Source: Prochlorococcus sp. AG-355-J23
GTDB taxonomy: Bacteria > Cyanobacteriota > Cyanobacteriia > PCC-6307 > Cyanobiaceae
DNA: 55,057 bases
Assembly: GCA_003278705.1 (NCBI GenBank)
Contig: QCDR01000009.1
Coordinates: 1-55,057, forward strand
Reading direction: 5' to 3'
In this document: one piece after another, positions 45,618-54,766 of the stretch
Position numbering within the stretch: the first letter of the stretch is position 1
Layout: each line of letters opens with the position of its first letter
Notes under the pieces: model-generated
Seen by the model: the letters and a program-made list of their open reading frames with translations, nothing else
Told to the model about the DNA's origin: nothing
The model's database searches: none
Made by a program: the position numbers and the translations under genes

Positions 45618-46950
45618 TTTTTCTAGTACTGAAGAAATTACAGGTTGGGGACTTTATCCAAGATTTAATGTTTTAAAAAAAAATCCTAAAAATATTGATG
45701 AATTAACAGAAGCTGCTAAAACCCCTTCATTAATAGCTAGAGGAAATGGTAGATCTTATGGTGATAGTTCGATTAATAAGGTCAATACAATCGATATGAA
45801 AAATTTCAATAGATTTTTACATTTTGATGAGTCTGAGGGATTACTAGTAGCAGAAGCGGGTGTTTTATTAAAGGATGTTATTGATACATTTTTACCTCGG
45901 GGATGGTTCCCATCAGTAACCCCAGGCACTAAATATGTAACAATTGGAGGAATGGTAGCAGCAAATGTTCATGGCAAGAATCATAAAAATAGTGGGAGTT
46001 TTGGTAACTATGTGCATTGGATAGAAATTATTAACATTGATGGGGAAATTGTTAGATGTTCAAGAAATGAGAATAGTGATTTATTTTTTTGGACTTTAGG
46101 AGGAATGGGTTTAACTGGAATTATATTAAATGTTGCATTTTTTCTAAAATCAGTAAAAACAGCTTGGATAAAAGAGACAACTTTAGTAGCAAAAAATATT
46201 TCTGAAGCTTTCAGATTTTTTGAAGATAATTTAAATTCACCCTATAGCGTAGCGTGGATTGATTGTTATACCAAGGGCAAAAGCTTAGGACGTTCTTTGG
46301 TAATGCTTGGAGAACATGCCAAAATAAATGAAATTGATTTTAAAAACAAATCAAATCCTCTAAAATCTCCCAAAAAGAGAAGAATTTCTATTCCTTTTTA
46401 TTTCCCACCTTTCATACTAACAAAATTTAATGTGAGAATTTTTAATTTTTTTTATTTCCTTAATGGAAGAATTGGGCGGAGAACTAAATTAGTTGAATGG
46501 GATACTTTTTTTTATCCTCTTGATAAGATTTCAAATTGGAACAAAATTTATGGTAAGAAAGGATTCGCTCAGTTTCAATGTGTTATTCCCTTAACAAATT
46601 CAAAAAAAGCTATTACTGAATTATTAAATTGTATTTCTAATTCAAAATCATTCTCCTTTTTAGCCGTCCTAAAAAGATTTGGCACTGAAACAAGTTACTT
46701 TTCTTTTCCAATGGAAGGTTATTCTTTGGCATTGGATTTCCCAATTAATTCAAATAATTTATTATTAATGAAAGTTCTTGATGAAATCACCGTTAAGTAT
46801 GGTGGGCGATTTTATCTTGCAAAGGATAGTCGAATTAAAAAAAATATTTTTGAAAAATCCGATAATAGAATTAGTGAATTTAGAAAATATAGACAAAATA
46901 AAATACAAAAAAAGTTTAGTTCTATACAATCTGATAGGCTTAATTTATGA
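45604..46950 (+). CDS. FAD oxidoreductase, DprE1-like (polyprenylphosphoryl-ribose 2'-oxidase)
   Basis: A 448-residue VAO-family flavoprotein. TGWGLYPR, LIARGNGRSYGDSS and TPGTKYVTIGGMVAANVHGK then NHKNSGSFGNYV at residues ~107-137 closely follow DprE1. DprE1 oxidises the 2' hydroxyl of polyprenyl-phosphoryl-ribose. There is no ATG; I choose TTG at 45604, which puts the protein 14 nt inside gtrA and near the usual N terminus. TTG at 45586 is the other option. It overlaps the DprE2-like gene by ATGA. Confidence 0.92.
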   Translation: MKKNNFSSTEEITGWGLYPRFNVLKKNPKNIDELTEAAKTPSLIARGNGRSYGDSSINKVNTIDMKNFNRFLHFDESEGLLVAEAGVLLKDVIDTFLPRGWFPSVTPGTKYVTIGGMVAANVHGKNHKNSGSFGNYVHWIEIINIDGEIVRCSRNENSDLFFWTLGGMGLTGIILNVAFFLKSVKTAWIKETTLVAKNISEAFRFFEDNLNSPYSVAWIDCYTKGKSLGRSLVMLGEHAKINEIDFKNKSNPLKSPKKRRISIPFYFPPFILTKFNVRIFNFFYFLNGRIGRRTKLVEWDTFFYPLDKISNWNKIYGKKGFAQFQCVIPLTNSKKAITELLNCISNSKSFSFLAVLKRFGTETSYFSFPMEGYSLALDFPINSNNLLLMKVLDEITVKYGGRFYLAKDSRIKKNIFEKSDNRISEFRKYRQNKIQKKFSSIQSDRLNL

Positions 46951-47684
46951 GAAAAAATGTGCTTTTAGTATTGGGAGCATCAAGTGATATTGGAATGAGT
47001 GTTGCTAAAAAATTTGCTCAAGAAGGTTTTGATATCCAGCTTGCAGGCCGTAATTCATATAATTTGGAAAATCACTGTACTGATTTAGGAATCAGATATA
47101 AAGTGAATGCCAATTTCTATGAGTTAGATGCATTAGATTTCAATTCCCATGAAAAATTTGTCAGGTCTCTACCAATACTTCCTAATGTAGTAGTTTCATG
47201 TATTGGCTTACTTGGAGATCAGTCAGAAAGTGAGCTTAAAATCAAAAAGAATGTCACGGTTATTAGGACCAACTTCGAAGGTGTAGTGAGTTTATTTTCG
47301 ATTTTTGCTAATTATTTTATAGATAGGGGTAATGGAACATTAATTGGCATAAGTTCTGTAGCTGGCGATAGAGGTCGAGCTTCAAACTATATATATGGAT
47401 CAGCAAAAGCAGGATTAAATGCTTTTCTCTCTGGACTAAGGAATAGACTTTTTTCTTATGGTGTAAATGTCTTAACAGTAAAACCTGGTTATGTCACCAC
47501 AAAAATGACATCGGGACTTAAATTGCCAAAGGCTTTAACTACAAATCCTGAGAAAGTGGCATATTGTATTTATAAAGCTTATAAGAATAAAAAGGATGTT
47601 TTATATGTCTTACCAATATGGAAATTTATAATGATATTTATAATCCTTATACCTGAATCAATTTTTAAGAAAATGCAATTGTAA
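46947..47684 (+). CDS. Short-chain dehydrogenase, DprE2-like (polyprenylphosphoryl-2-keto-pentose reductase)
   Basis: A 245-residue SDR: LVLGASSDIGMSVAKKFA, LAGRNSYNL, SSVAGDRGRASNYIYGSAKAG with catalytic Tyr/Lys in YGSAK and VKPGYVTTKMTSGL. This is the classical SDR layout of DprE2, which reduces the 2-keto-pentosyl lipid to the arabinose form. The ATGA overlap with the DprE1-like gene argues for coupled activity. The C terminus has a hydrophobic helix that may associate with the membrane. Confidence 0.9.
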   Translation: MRKNVLLVLGASSDIGMSVAKKFAQEGFDIQLAGRNSYNLENHCTDLGIRYKVNANFYELDALDFNSHEKFVRSLPILPNVVVSCIGLLGDQSESELKIKKNVTVIRTNFEGVVSLFSIFANYFIDRGNGTLIGISSVAGDRGRASNYIYGSAKAGLNAFLSGLRNRLFSYGVNVLTVKPGYVTTKMTSGLKLPKALTTNPEKVAYCIYKAYKNKKDVLYVLPIWKFIMIFIILIPESIFKKMQL

Positions 47685-47836
47685 AGATTGATTATATTTT
47701 AGTAAGAAACAATTAATATAATTACTAATAAATTCAATTCAAGTTGACCTATATAAATTTGCAATTGATTTTAATAAATAACTTTGATAATCTTAAATAC
47801 CCAAAATATTGCAATTTCTGAAATAAAAAAATTTAT

Positions 47837-48103
47837 TTAAAAGTCTTTAAGCTCTGCGAAAGTATACAATCTTTTACCTATCCAAATAGTTCTATTTTTT
47901 ATAAGATCTTTTTTAATTTCTCCTTTAAGATTGGTCTTTAAAACATTTTTTCTATTGTTATTATAATTAGTTATCATATTTTCTTGTTCAATAGTTAATA
48001 GTGATTTTAGTCTTTTAATTTTTTTTGATCCAACTATAGAGTTAGTAGCTAAGGTACCTACAGAGCCAAATGTAATTAAAAATAAAAATTTTCTTCTTTG
48101 CAT
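47837..48103 (-). CDS. Small protein with twin-arginine signal, GMC oxidoreductase partner candidate
   Basis: I start this 88-residue gene at 48103, giving MQRRKFLFLITFGSVGTLA, which has the twin-arginine RRKFLF core and a hydrophobic stretch. An upstream ATG at 48139 would put 12 residues in front and weaken the signal. It lies 7 nt after the GMC oxidoreductase stop. In gluconate-dehydrogenase-type systems a small Tat-signal subunit carries the flavin subunit through the membrane; that is the best analogy here, not a proven family match. Confidence 0.65.
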   Translation of the reverse strand: MQRRKFLFLITFGSVGTLATNSIVGSKKIKRLKSLLTIEQENMITNYNNNRKNVLKTNLKGEIKKDLIKNRTIWIGKRLYTFAELKDF

Positions 48104-48110
48104 TTTTAAA

Positions 48111-49571
48111 TTATAATTTTTTTCTTTTAAGTAAATCATCCACCGCTAAAAGAGTTGTTGCTATTGCGCCATGAGTGGGGTTTTCGAAACCAGAAGTAGG
48201 GAATACTGAACTTCCAACTATATACATATTTGAAAAATTTTTATGTCTAAAGCTATTATCAATCACTGAGTCACCTTCAAAATAGGGAACTGTTCCCATA
48301 TGATGAGCACCTCCAGAAATTTCGATTGGGAATGCAAAGCCATCTATAGAATCATTTTGTAGCAATTTAAATTCCTTGGCCATCCCAGAATAATTTAAAA
48401 AAGAAATAAATCTCCTTAGATAATCTGAATAAATTTTAAAATCCGAATCAATTACATTCCAATTGACTTTATTCCTTACAAAGTCTAAATTCGAATTTTC
48501 ATTGGGCGTTTGTTCACATCGCATAGTTAGATAACAATCTCCTCGAATTTTGTTTTTTAAATAATTTAAAAAACTATCTTTAATACTTTTAGATTCTCTA
48601 GCAATCATATCAAATGATACTTTTGGAGTACCTACTCCATCCCAAGCAACAATGTTGAATTTAACTTTTCCTGTTATTTTTTTTTCAGCATAATAAGGAA
48701 TCTGATGAGTAAGAATTTTTGGGATTGCTACACTTCCAAAATCAAAGGATCCTATTCGATAAATATGCGGATGTTCCTGAAAATTACCAACGTTTTTATT
48801 CATTTTCTTTGTTTTATCATATTTACTATTTATTATTTTTATAAATCTTGCATTTTCTACTCCTCCTAAACCCAAGATAAATTGATCAGCTTTTACTAAT
48901 AATTTATGGTGCTTAGATCTAAACTCTAAATGGGTAATTTTGTTATTTTTTATATGTGCATCAACAAGCTTAAACCCATAAAGAACTTTCTTATTTGATG
49001 AAATCTTATTGGGATCGGGTGTCGCCTTATCTTCCCAAAAATCTTTAAGTCTCAATGGTGATTCAGCCCAAGAATAAACTGTATAAAAAAGACCTTCGGG
49101 CAATTTTGGTAATTTTATTTTTAATGATTCCGCCACTTTTATAGGATCAAAATCATCTATAGGAGAATTTAAAATTCTTGAAGATTCTTTATTATATTTT
49201 TTTAAATCAATATTTCCCCATGATTTATATAAATTCTGCTCAAAATTATTTAAATAAGTTGAGGGTTCTAAAGGTTTAATATATCCTTGCCATCGAACTT
49301 AAGAACCTCCTAATGTGTATTGCCTATCATTTATTGACAAATTAATCATACTTTTTATATTAGTAATATTTTTTTTAGTTTCGATTTTTCCTGCATAATT
49401 ATTATGTTTGAATTTATAATTTAATTGGTCAGAAACTTTATTAGGAGATTCAAACTTTCCGCCCTCTACAACTAATAAATCAATTTTATAATCTGATAAC
49501 TTTTTATAAGCAGAGTATCCACAAAATCCTGAACCAACAATACAAACTTCCTTTTCCAGTGAAAATTCCAT
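48111..49571 (-). pseudogene. GMC-type oxidoreductase broken by an in-frame stop
   Basis: Restoring one codon gives a 486-residue GMC (glucose-methanol-choline) oxidoreductase. N-terminal CIVGSGFCGYSAYKKL binds FAD, then YTLGGS is followed by the stop TAA at 49299-49301, VRWQGY and a continuous frame to KKL at 48114. The usual GGSS.xW.G motif suggests that a Ser codon (TCA) became TAA. C-terminal GGAHHMGTVPYFEG and IVGSSVFPTSGFENPTHG are intact. A sequencing error, a nonsense mutation or recent loss would all look the same. Likely substrate is a sugar or sugar alcohol, given the neighbours and a possible Tat partner. Confidence 0.85.
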
Positions 49572-49738
49572 AAAAATAAATTTTCTATAGATTATTATAA
49601 ATTAATTTAATTTCAATTTCTATAGTAATCTTTTAATTAACTCCTACATGTAATTTTACTTAAAGTAAATACATTTAATTTAAAGATATTGAAATTAGTA
49701 TTAATGTTATAAAGAGTAAAAAGTGAATTTTATTTAAA

Positions 49739-51337
49739 ATGAAAAATGGCCACTATACAACATATCTTAAAGACAAGAATTTTTTATTTTTTTCTATTCT
49801 TCTACTTTCTTACGGTATATTTCTATCTATTTTTTCAGTTGCAGATTTTCCAACCTCTATGAAAGCTGGATTTATGCCATATTTATCTGACAAACCCGTA
49901 GGTGAAGATGGATTTTATATGTTGGATGTAGCTTGGAATATTGCTAAAAATAAAGGGATCTCATACTCAGGATTTCCTACAACAGGAATTCAACCATTAG
50001 CAACTTTTATTTATAGTTTTTTTGCCTGGATTAATATTAATTTTCTTGGGGAAAATAAATGGTTATTTATTAGGCATATTATATTCTTTGGGACAATTAC
50101 ACACATAATCTTTTCCTATTTAATGGGGTACATATGCACATTTTTATACAAAAAAGATAACAAGAATAAGAAGTTGGTTTTTAGGATAGCTAGTACATTA
50201 ACTATATTTTCATTTGGGCTCTATCGGATTTCAACTTATGGATTAGAAACAGGTTTATATTTAATAGGTTTAGCTTATTTTTTATTGTTTTTATTAAATA
50301 ATCTCAGTAAAAGAAAAAAATTAGATCGATTTAAAATATTAACTATTGGCCTTATATCTGGCTTACTAATTCTAATAAGAATAGATTTCTTAATAATATT
50401 AGGTTTTACTATTTTAATTTTAAATACTAAAAAATTATTATCATTTAATCAAAGTAGCCAAATATTTTTTATCTCATTAATAATATCTAGTCCCTGGTTT
50501 TTTTATGTAAAACACATAACTAATAAATTCATTCCTTCTAGTGGGGGAGCACAGTCGAAATTAATTAATTTTGAAAACATATCATTTCGTTCAACAATAT
50601 TTATCAAATCCCTTATTTCACATTTTTCTATCCTAATTAAAGATGGTAGAGAATTTCTATTTTTTTGTTCTTTAATTATTTTTGTTTTCATTCTTTTAAT
50701 TAATTTTTACAATAATAATGTCCATAAGCAAACACAAAAAATATTATCCAATGATATCTTTATCTCATTTAGTTATTCAATAGTATTTTTATCATTTATT
50801 TATTTTTCAACATCCTCTGCAACACATTTTTATTACAGGTATATTTCACCAATAAGCATATTAGTAATTCCAATAATATCCATTAATTTAATGAGTATCT
50901 TAAATAAAAAAACTTATATATATTTTTTTAGCATTTTTTTATTTATTTTACAGGCTTACGGAAGTTTACATATGGGTAAAGTTGGTAATGGACATTCAGT
51001 AACAGCAGGTTATATTCAATCAAATTTTCAATCAACTAGAGATCATATAGGTGCTTTTCAAAGTGGTGTAATAGGGTACTTTAATAATAATGTGATTAAT
51101 CTAGATGGGAAATTAAACCATAATGCACTCAAAGCCCTATTAAGAAATAAAGATAAAAAAGACAATTATAAATTCTCAGATTTTATAGAAGAGCAAAAAA
51201 TCAATGTAATTGTAGATTGGGAGGGTTATATCAAAAATAGTTTGAGTGATTTAATTATAAATAACAAGAATTGGGCGGAATGTGAATTTAAAATCAAAAA
51301 TAGCCAAAGTATTTGCTTGAGAAAAATCAGCAATTAA
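49739..51337 (+). CDS. GT-C membrane glycosyltransferase, pentosyltransferase candidate
   Basis: A 532-residue polytopic protein with about ten helices. After the first helix the loop VGEDGFYMLDVAWNIAKNK (Glu/Asp at 55-57) followed by GISYSGFPTTGIQPL resembles the acidic-loop signature of lipid-phosphate-dependent GT-C enzymes, often D.FYY..VA.NIA.G.G.T..G...TNG. A C-terminal globular part ends with two Cys at residues ~514-528. Such enzymes use polyprenyl-phosphoryl sugars in the periplasm. It lies 2 kb after the arabinose-lipid cassette, so it may transfer that pentose; the link is positional. Confidence 0.75.
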   Translation: MKNGHYTTYLKDKNFLFFSILLLSYGIFLSIFSVADFPTSMKAGFMPYLSDKPVGEDGFYMLDVAWNIAKNKGISYSGFPTTGIQPLATFIYSFFAWININFLGENKWLFIRHIIFFGTITHIIFSYLMGYICTFLYKKDNKNKKLVFRIASTLTIFSFGLYRISTYGLETGLYLIGLAYFLLFLLNNLSKRKKLDRFKILTIGLISGLLILIRIDFLIILGFTILILNTKKLLSFNQSSQIFFISLIISSPWFFYVKHITNKFIPSSGGAQSKLINFENISFRSTIFIKSLISHFSILIKDGREFLFFCSLIIFVFILLINFYNNNVHKQTQKILSNDIFISFSYSIVFLSFIYFSTSSATHFYYRYISPISILVIPIISINLMSILNKKTYIYFFSIFLFILQAYGSLHMGKVGNGHSVTAGYIQSNFQSTRDHIGAFQSGVIGYFNNNVINLDGKLNHNALKALLRNKDKKDNYKFSDFIEEQKINVIVDWEGYIKNSLSDLIINNKNWAECEFKIKNSQSICLRKISN

Positions 51338-51393
51338 ATTTAAGATAAAAACTATTTATAAAAATTGAATTTATTCAGAAAAAAAATTTAATT

Positions 51394-52467
51394 TTATATC
51401 ATTTTTAAAAGATTCCAGTACTCTTTAGAAACTTTTTGAATATCGTAAAAACTTGATATTTCTCTAGATCTTTTTCCAAGAAGAATTCTTTTAGTTTCAG
51501 ATTCCATTAAAACAGAAAGTTTTTCTTCCCATTCGTCTATATTTCCAGCTTTGACCAAAATTCCTCCTTTTCCTTCCATTAAAACTTCTCTGCAAGCAGG
51601 CACATCACTAGCAATTATTGGGATACCTAGTGAAATAGCCTCTATTAATGCAATACCAAAGCCTTCATCTTTTGTGGTGGAAAAAGCAAAAATATCAGTA
51701 TTAGATAAAATTTCAAGAACATTTTTTCTAAAACCCCAAAACTTAATTTTTTCTTTTCCATATAGATTTTTAACTAAATTTTGCAAATAGTTTTTTTGGT
51801 CGCCATCTCCAATCAAATTCAATTCCCATCGAGCATTGTTGATTCTTAGAAATGCTTTTATAAGAGTTTCTTGATCTTTAATTGTATCCAATCTAGCAAC
51901 CATAGTAATAGATAATTTCCTATCTTTTTTAAAGAGCTGGCTGGATTTATTTTTTATTAAGTTAGCTTTTATTAAATCGCAACCATGCCTAATAGATAAT
52001 GACCTTTTTGGTAATTTGAAAAATTTCTTAAATTCATTCAAGGTATATTTCGAACAGAAAACTATTGGAATATTGAAAATTCTCAAAAAAGTCAAAAAAA
52101 CTTTTAATTTTAATAAATATTTTCTTAGTGGGGGATTTCCTACAACTATTATTATTTTTTTTATATTGAATATCTTTGATATAAAAATAAAATTCAATAT
52201 ACTGATATTAAATACATGAATAATAATTGAATGAGGTTTTTGTTTCCGCAACAATCTAATTATAAAAAAAATATTTTTTATAGATTTTGTATTATTTATT
52301 TTCTTCAAATTTGCTACAACAGAAATATCATTTGCAATAAATCCGTCAATATTATCTAATGAAAAAACTGTATGATCTGCCTCCACAGGAAAATTTTCAA
52401 TCAAAGATTTTGCAAAAACTTCAACGCCGCCAAGATTTGTACTAGGAATTAAATGCCAAATATTCAT
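51394..52467 (-). CDS. Family 4 glycosyltransferase
   Basis: A 357-residue GT-B enzyme. N-terminal IWHLIPSTNLGGVEVFAKSLI, then IIVVGNPPLRKYL, VARLDTIKDQETLIKAF, LNLIGDGDQKN, FWGFRKNVL and the donor-site FSTTKDEGFGIALIEAISLG. It is paralogous to the enzyme at 33878. It points back towards the GT-C gene and stands at the last intact coding gene before the decayed right end. Confidence 0.9.
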   Translation of the reverse strand: MNIWHLIPSTNLGGVEVFAKSLIENFPVEADHTVFSLDNIDGFIANDISVVANLKKINNTKSIKNIFFIIRLLRKQKPHSIIIHVFNISILNFIFISKIFNIKKIIIVVGNPPLRKYLLKLKVFLTFLRIFNIPIVFCSKYTLNEFKKFFKLPKRSLSIRHGCDLIKANLIKNKSSQLFKKDRKLSITMVARLDTIKDQETLIKAFLRINNARWELNLIGDGDQKNYLQNLVKNLYGKEKIKFWGFRKNVLEILSNTDIFAFSTTKDEGFGIALIEAISLGIPIIASDVPACREVLMEGKGGILVKAGNIDEWEEKLSVLMESETKRILLGKRSREISSFYDIQKVSKEYWNLLKMI

Positions 52468-52913
52468 CTAATATTAAAATCAAAATTTTTTACCAATGAT
52501 AAGCATAATACAAAAAAACAAAAACTTTTGTTGCAAAATTAATTACTTTTTATTCTAAACTTGAAAAGATTTTTAGGCTTCATCATTTTTAAATTTCAAT
52601 TGTGGAAAGTATATGAAATTTTTTTAATATTTATTAAAGTTTAAATATGAAATTTTTTCTAATTTTAATAATTAAAAATCATTTTATATTTAGAAGCTTT
52701 CACAATTTTTTGAGTAATAATTATCGCCTCAAATAGTTATAAATTTTGCTTTCATAAGTTTTTTATAAATAATTTTAACTCTAAAAATCTTCTTTTAAAT
52801 TATTGTTGGGTATAAATTTTGTGCAAAAAAGATTATACGGTGTGAACAAGCCAGAAGTAAATATTTATTTGATTTAGAACTATACTTTTTATAAAAAAAT
52901 TAAACTGATTTTA
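52468..52913. other. AT-rich stretch without a recognisable gene
   Basis: I find no ORF with coding character, no RNA gene and no clear promoter here. Runs of A and T dominate. It leads into the decayed fragment at 52914-53163. Confidence 0.6.
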
Positions 52914-53163
52914 TCATTTAAAAATTTGCCAAATATCTTCTCTTGCAATTTTATATTGTTCTTCTATTTCTTTTTATGAATATCTTTAATATTTAATGGA
53001 AACATATTTATATTAATTAATTATCTAAGGGGCTGGACACATTAATAATTTTACCGGCTTTAGTAATTTCGATTAAAGGTGAATTTGAACTGATAGTAAT
53101 AATCGAAATTGATTCAAGAAATTGAAATTCATGGTCTTGCCAAATATACAAGAAAGAGACCTT
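52914..53163 (-). pseudogene. Decayed coding fragment, family not recognised
   Basis: Two minus-strand pieces in different frames look like one broken gene. The upstream piece (53163 to 53017) reads IWQDHEFQFLESISII, then SSNSPLIEITKAG and ends at a TAA. The downstream piece (about 52977 to 52914) reads EIEEQYKIAREDIWQIFK and stops at TGA; it has the look of a natural protein C terminus. Only about 80 residues can be traced. It may be the tail of a glycan-related gene lost when the island was rearranged. The pairing of the two pieces is my inference. Confidence 0.35.
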
Positions 53164-53329
53164 TCACTATAAAAAAATAATTTAAAGTTATTAGAATTTA
53201 AATTAAGAATCTTGTAAAAATTACAATAATTAATTTATACAAATTTTTTTAAAGTTTTCTTATAGTAGGATAAATATTAAGGCAGTTTTAAAAATTACAA
53301 TAATAATTTATTAGCTGTTCTTTTAATAC

Positions 53330-53402
53330 GGGGCCATAGCTCAGCTGGTAGAGCACCTGCATGGCATGCAGGGGGTCAGCGGTTCGAGTCCGCTTGGCTC
53401 CA
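53330..53402 (+). tRNA. tRNA-Ala (anticodon GGC)
   Basis: A full cloverleaf of 73 nt: acceptor GGGGCCA pairs with TGGCTCC (including the G3-U70 pair that identifies alanine tRNAs), D arm GCTC/GAGC, anticodon arm CCTGC-ATGGCAT-GCAGG with GGC at 34-36, variable GGGTC and T arm AGCGG-TTCGAGT-CCGCT. The CCA end is not encoded. Its 3' half is duplicated 1.6 kb downstream, marking it as an integration site. It stands alone, with no other tRNA gene nearby. Confidence 0.97.
53360..53400 (+). repeat. Attachment-site-like repeat, copy within tRNA-Ala
   Basis: The 41 bases from the last base of the 5' anticodon stem to near the acceptor end are identical to 54972-55012. It is the intact-gene copy of a direct repeat that bounds about 1.6 kb. 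Confidence 0.9.
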
Positions 53403-53498
53403 CTTAATTTTCTTAGTGATAGCAATAGATTCAAGCGATTCTCACAAATCTAATGATTAGACTGATATAGGTTGATAGTTTACGATATAGCTAAATTC

Positions 53499-53516
53499 CG
53501 CAATAATTCTCGCAAT
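53499..53516 (+). repeat. CGCA-type repeat, left copy
   Basis: CGCAATAATTCTCGCAAT, 16 of 18 bases shared with 54893-54910. It lies about 100 nt inside the left boundary of the putative element. The inner CGCAAT occurs with a shorter CGCA 12 nt before, so each copy is itself a pair, as expected of recombinase arm sites. Function is a guess. Confidence 0.5.
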
Positions 53517-53595
53517 GGGATTATTAATGAAAGTTAAGTTATGGCTACAACTTTCTATTAGGTCAACCTAAGAAATATAAGTGAGAAAATTATTA

Positions 53596-54416
53596 TTAAT
53601 CGCAGGACAAAATTATATGAGAATCTTTAGCTAAAAAATCTCTTTCATCTTTTGCTTTTAATTTATAACCTATTTTGTAAAGATCTTCCAAAATAGGTTT
53701 AAAGTAGAGTCCTCTCTTTTTTAGTTTTATATTATGAATCTCGATAATTAATGTTGGTTTATATTTTTCTAAATAATTCATAGAACTTTTTAAAACTTCA
53801 TATTCATAAGATTCAATATCAAATTTTATAAGATCTGGAAAAAATTTATATTTTAAAAACAAATCAGGTAATGTAATTATTTCTACATTTTTATTAAGTT
53901 CCCAGGGGACTTTTGTTTCATAATTATCTGTTAAGAATGCCCTAGCTATTTCCCAATATTTGGGTTTAAAAATATCACTATTTTGTTTATTGAGGATATA
54001 TATTTTTTCAGGATCGGATCCTTCATCAGCAAAACAATCAACAGATAAAATCTCTGAATTTTCTCTATGAATTGAAGCAAATAAGGCGCTATAAAAACCT
54101 TCAGCACTTCCAAGATCAGCAAACTTATTTTATATTTTTTTGCGAAAGTAATAAAATTATTAATTTCTTTGCGCATATACCAAGCTGAAGCTTGGTGCAA
54201 AAATATATTATAAGTTCTTATAAAACCTGTATTTAAAATCCCCTCTTCAGTTGTTTTTCTTTCCGCATTAATGATATCAGGGCAGTATATTGGGTAGATT
54301 TCATTATCACCTTTTATTAATAGTTTATTTGAATATTGAGTTATCCTATCACCATCTATTAATTTATCTTGGGTGTAAAGAGAGGGTATTTTTCTTAAAA
54401 ATCTTAAAAAATGCAA
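53596..54416 (-). pseudogene. FkbM-type methyltransferase with a one-base frameshift
   Basis: The upstream frame from the TTG at 54416 reads HFLRFLRKIPSLYTQDKL ... FAKKYK, then fails. One base inserted in the T run at 54128-54131 (plus strand) restores FAKKYK-NK-FADLGSAEGFYS, whose DLGSAEGFYSALF is the SAM-binding motif I. The frame then continues to the FkbM-typical LIKFDIESYEYEVLKS and ends HIILSCD. The repaired product would be about 273 residues. No ATG starts it; an in-frame TAA stands 8 codons upstream. It is either a real pseudogene or a homopolymer sequencing error. It is cargo between the two tRNA repeats. Confidence 0.85.
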
Positions 54417-54523
54417 AAAATCTTTACCAATAATTTTTTTTTATAGTTGTTTTTAAATTACTCAAAATTCAAAATTCAAATCTAAATTTAATTTTAAGTT
54501 AAATCTTCTCATTTTTGCCAATA
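54417..54523. other. Short non-coding spacer inside the element
   Basis: About 110 AT-rich nt between the methyltransferase pseudogene and an ORF remnant; nothing recognised. Confidence 0.5.
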
Positions 54524-54688
54524 TTAACGATTTGGAAATAATGGTTTCAATCCCACTATTTTTTTGAATCTCACTTCAATTTCTCGCTGATTATCTTCTA
54601 AAGCTTCATTAACTCTATAGGCTTGAGAAATCTTTGCTTTAAGCGGTGATAGTGGTTTTTCTTCTTGAGATATAACATTATCTACAAT
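54524..54688 (-). pseudogene. Orphan 3' fragment of an unrecognised gene
   Basis: A frame of about 54 codons ends at TAA (54524-54526) and contains DNVISQEEKPLSPLKAKIS, then YRVNEALEDNQREIEVRF and GLKPLFPNR. The composition (charged, helix-forming) and the defined C terminus look like real protein, but there is no ATG and an in-frame TAA at 54692-54694 stops it upstream. It is probably a 3' remnant of an element gene. I do not recognise the family. Confidence 0.35.
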
Positions 54689-54729
54689 GGATTAGATAAT
54701 GTATTTATCTATACTTTAGACAATACATT
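54677..54729. promoter_or_regulatory. Alternating inverted TTATCTA motifs
   Basis: TTATCTA at 54678-54684 and 54705-54711 alternates with TAGATAA at 54693-54699 and a partial TTTAGA at 54715-54720. ATTATCTA/TAGATAAT and AATGTAT/ATACATT form further nested inverted repeats. Such an array suits a multimeric DNA-binding protein, for example an operator or excisionase/recombinase site near the right boundary. No protein is known here that would bind it. Confidence 0.4.
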
Positions 54730-54766
54730 TACTTATATTTATAGCATTAATTTATATAATATATAG

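Noticed and set aside
47685..47836. Terminator hairpin between convergent genes (TTTTAGTAA ... TTACTAATAAA)
   Set aside because: Stem is short with a loop of about 18 nt and no T tract; not convincing.
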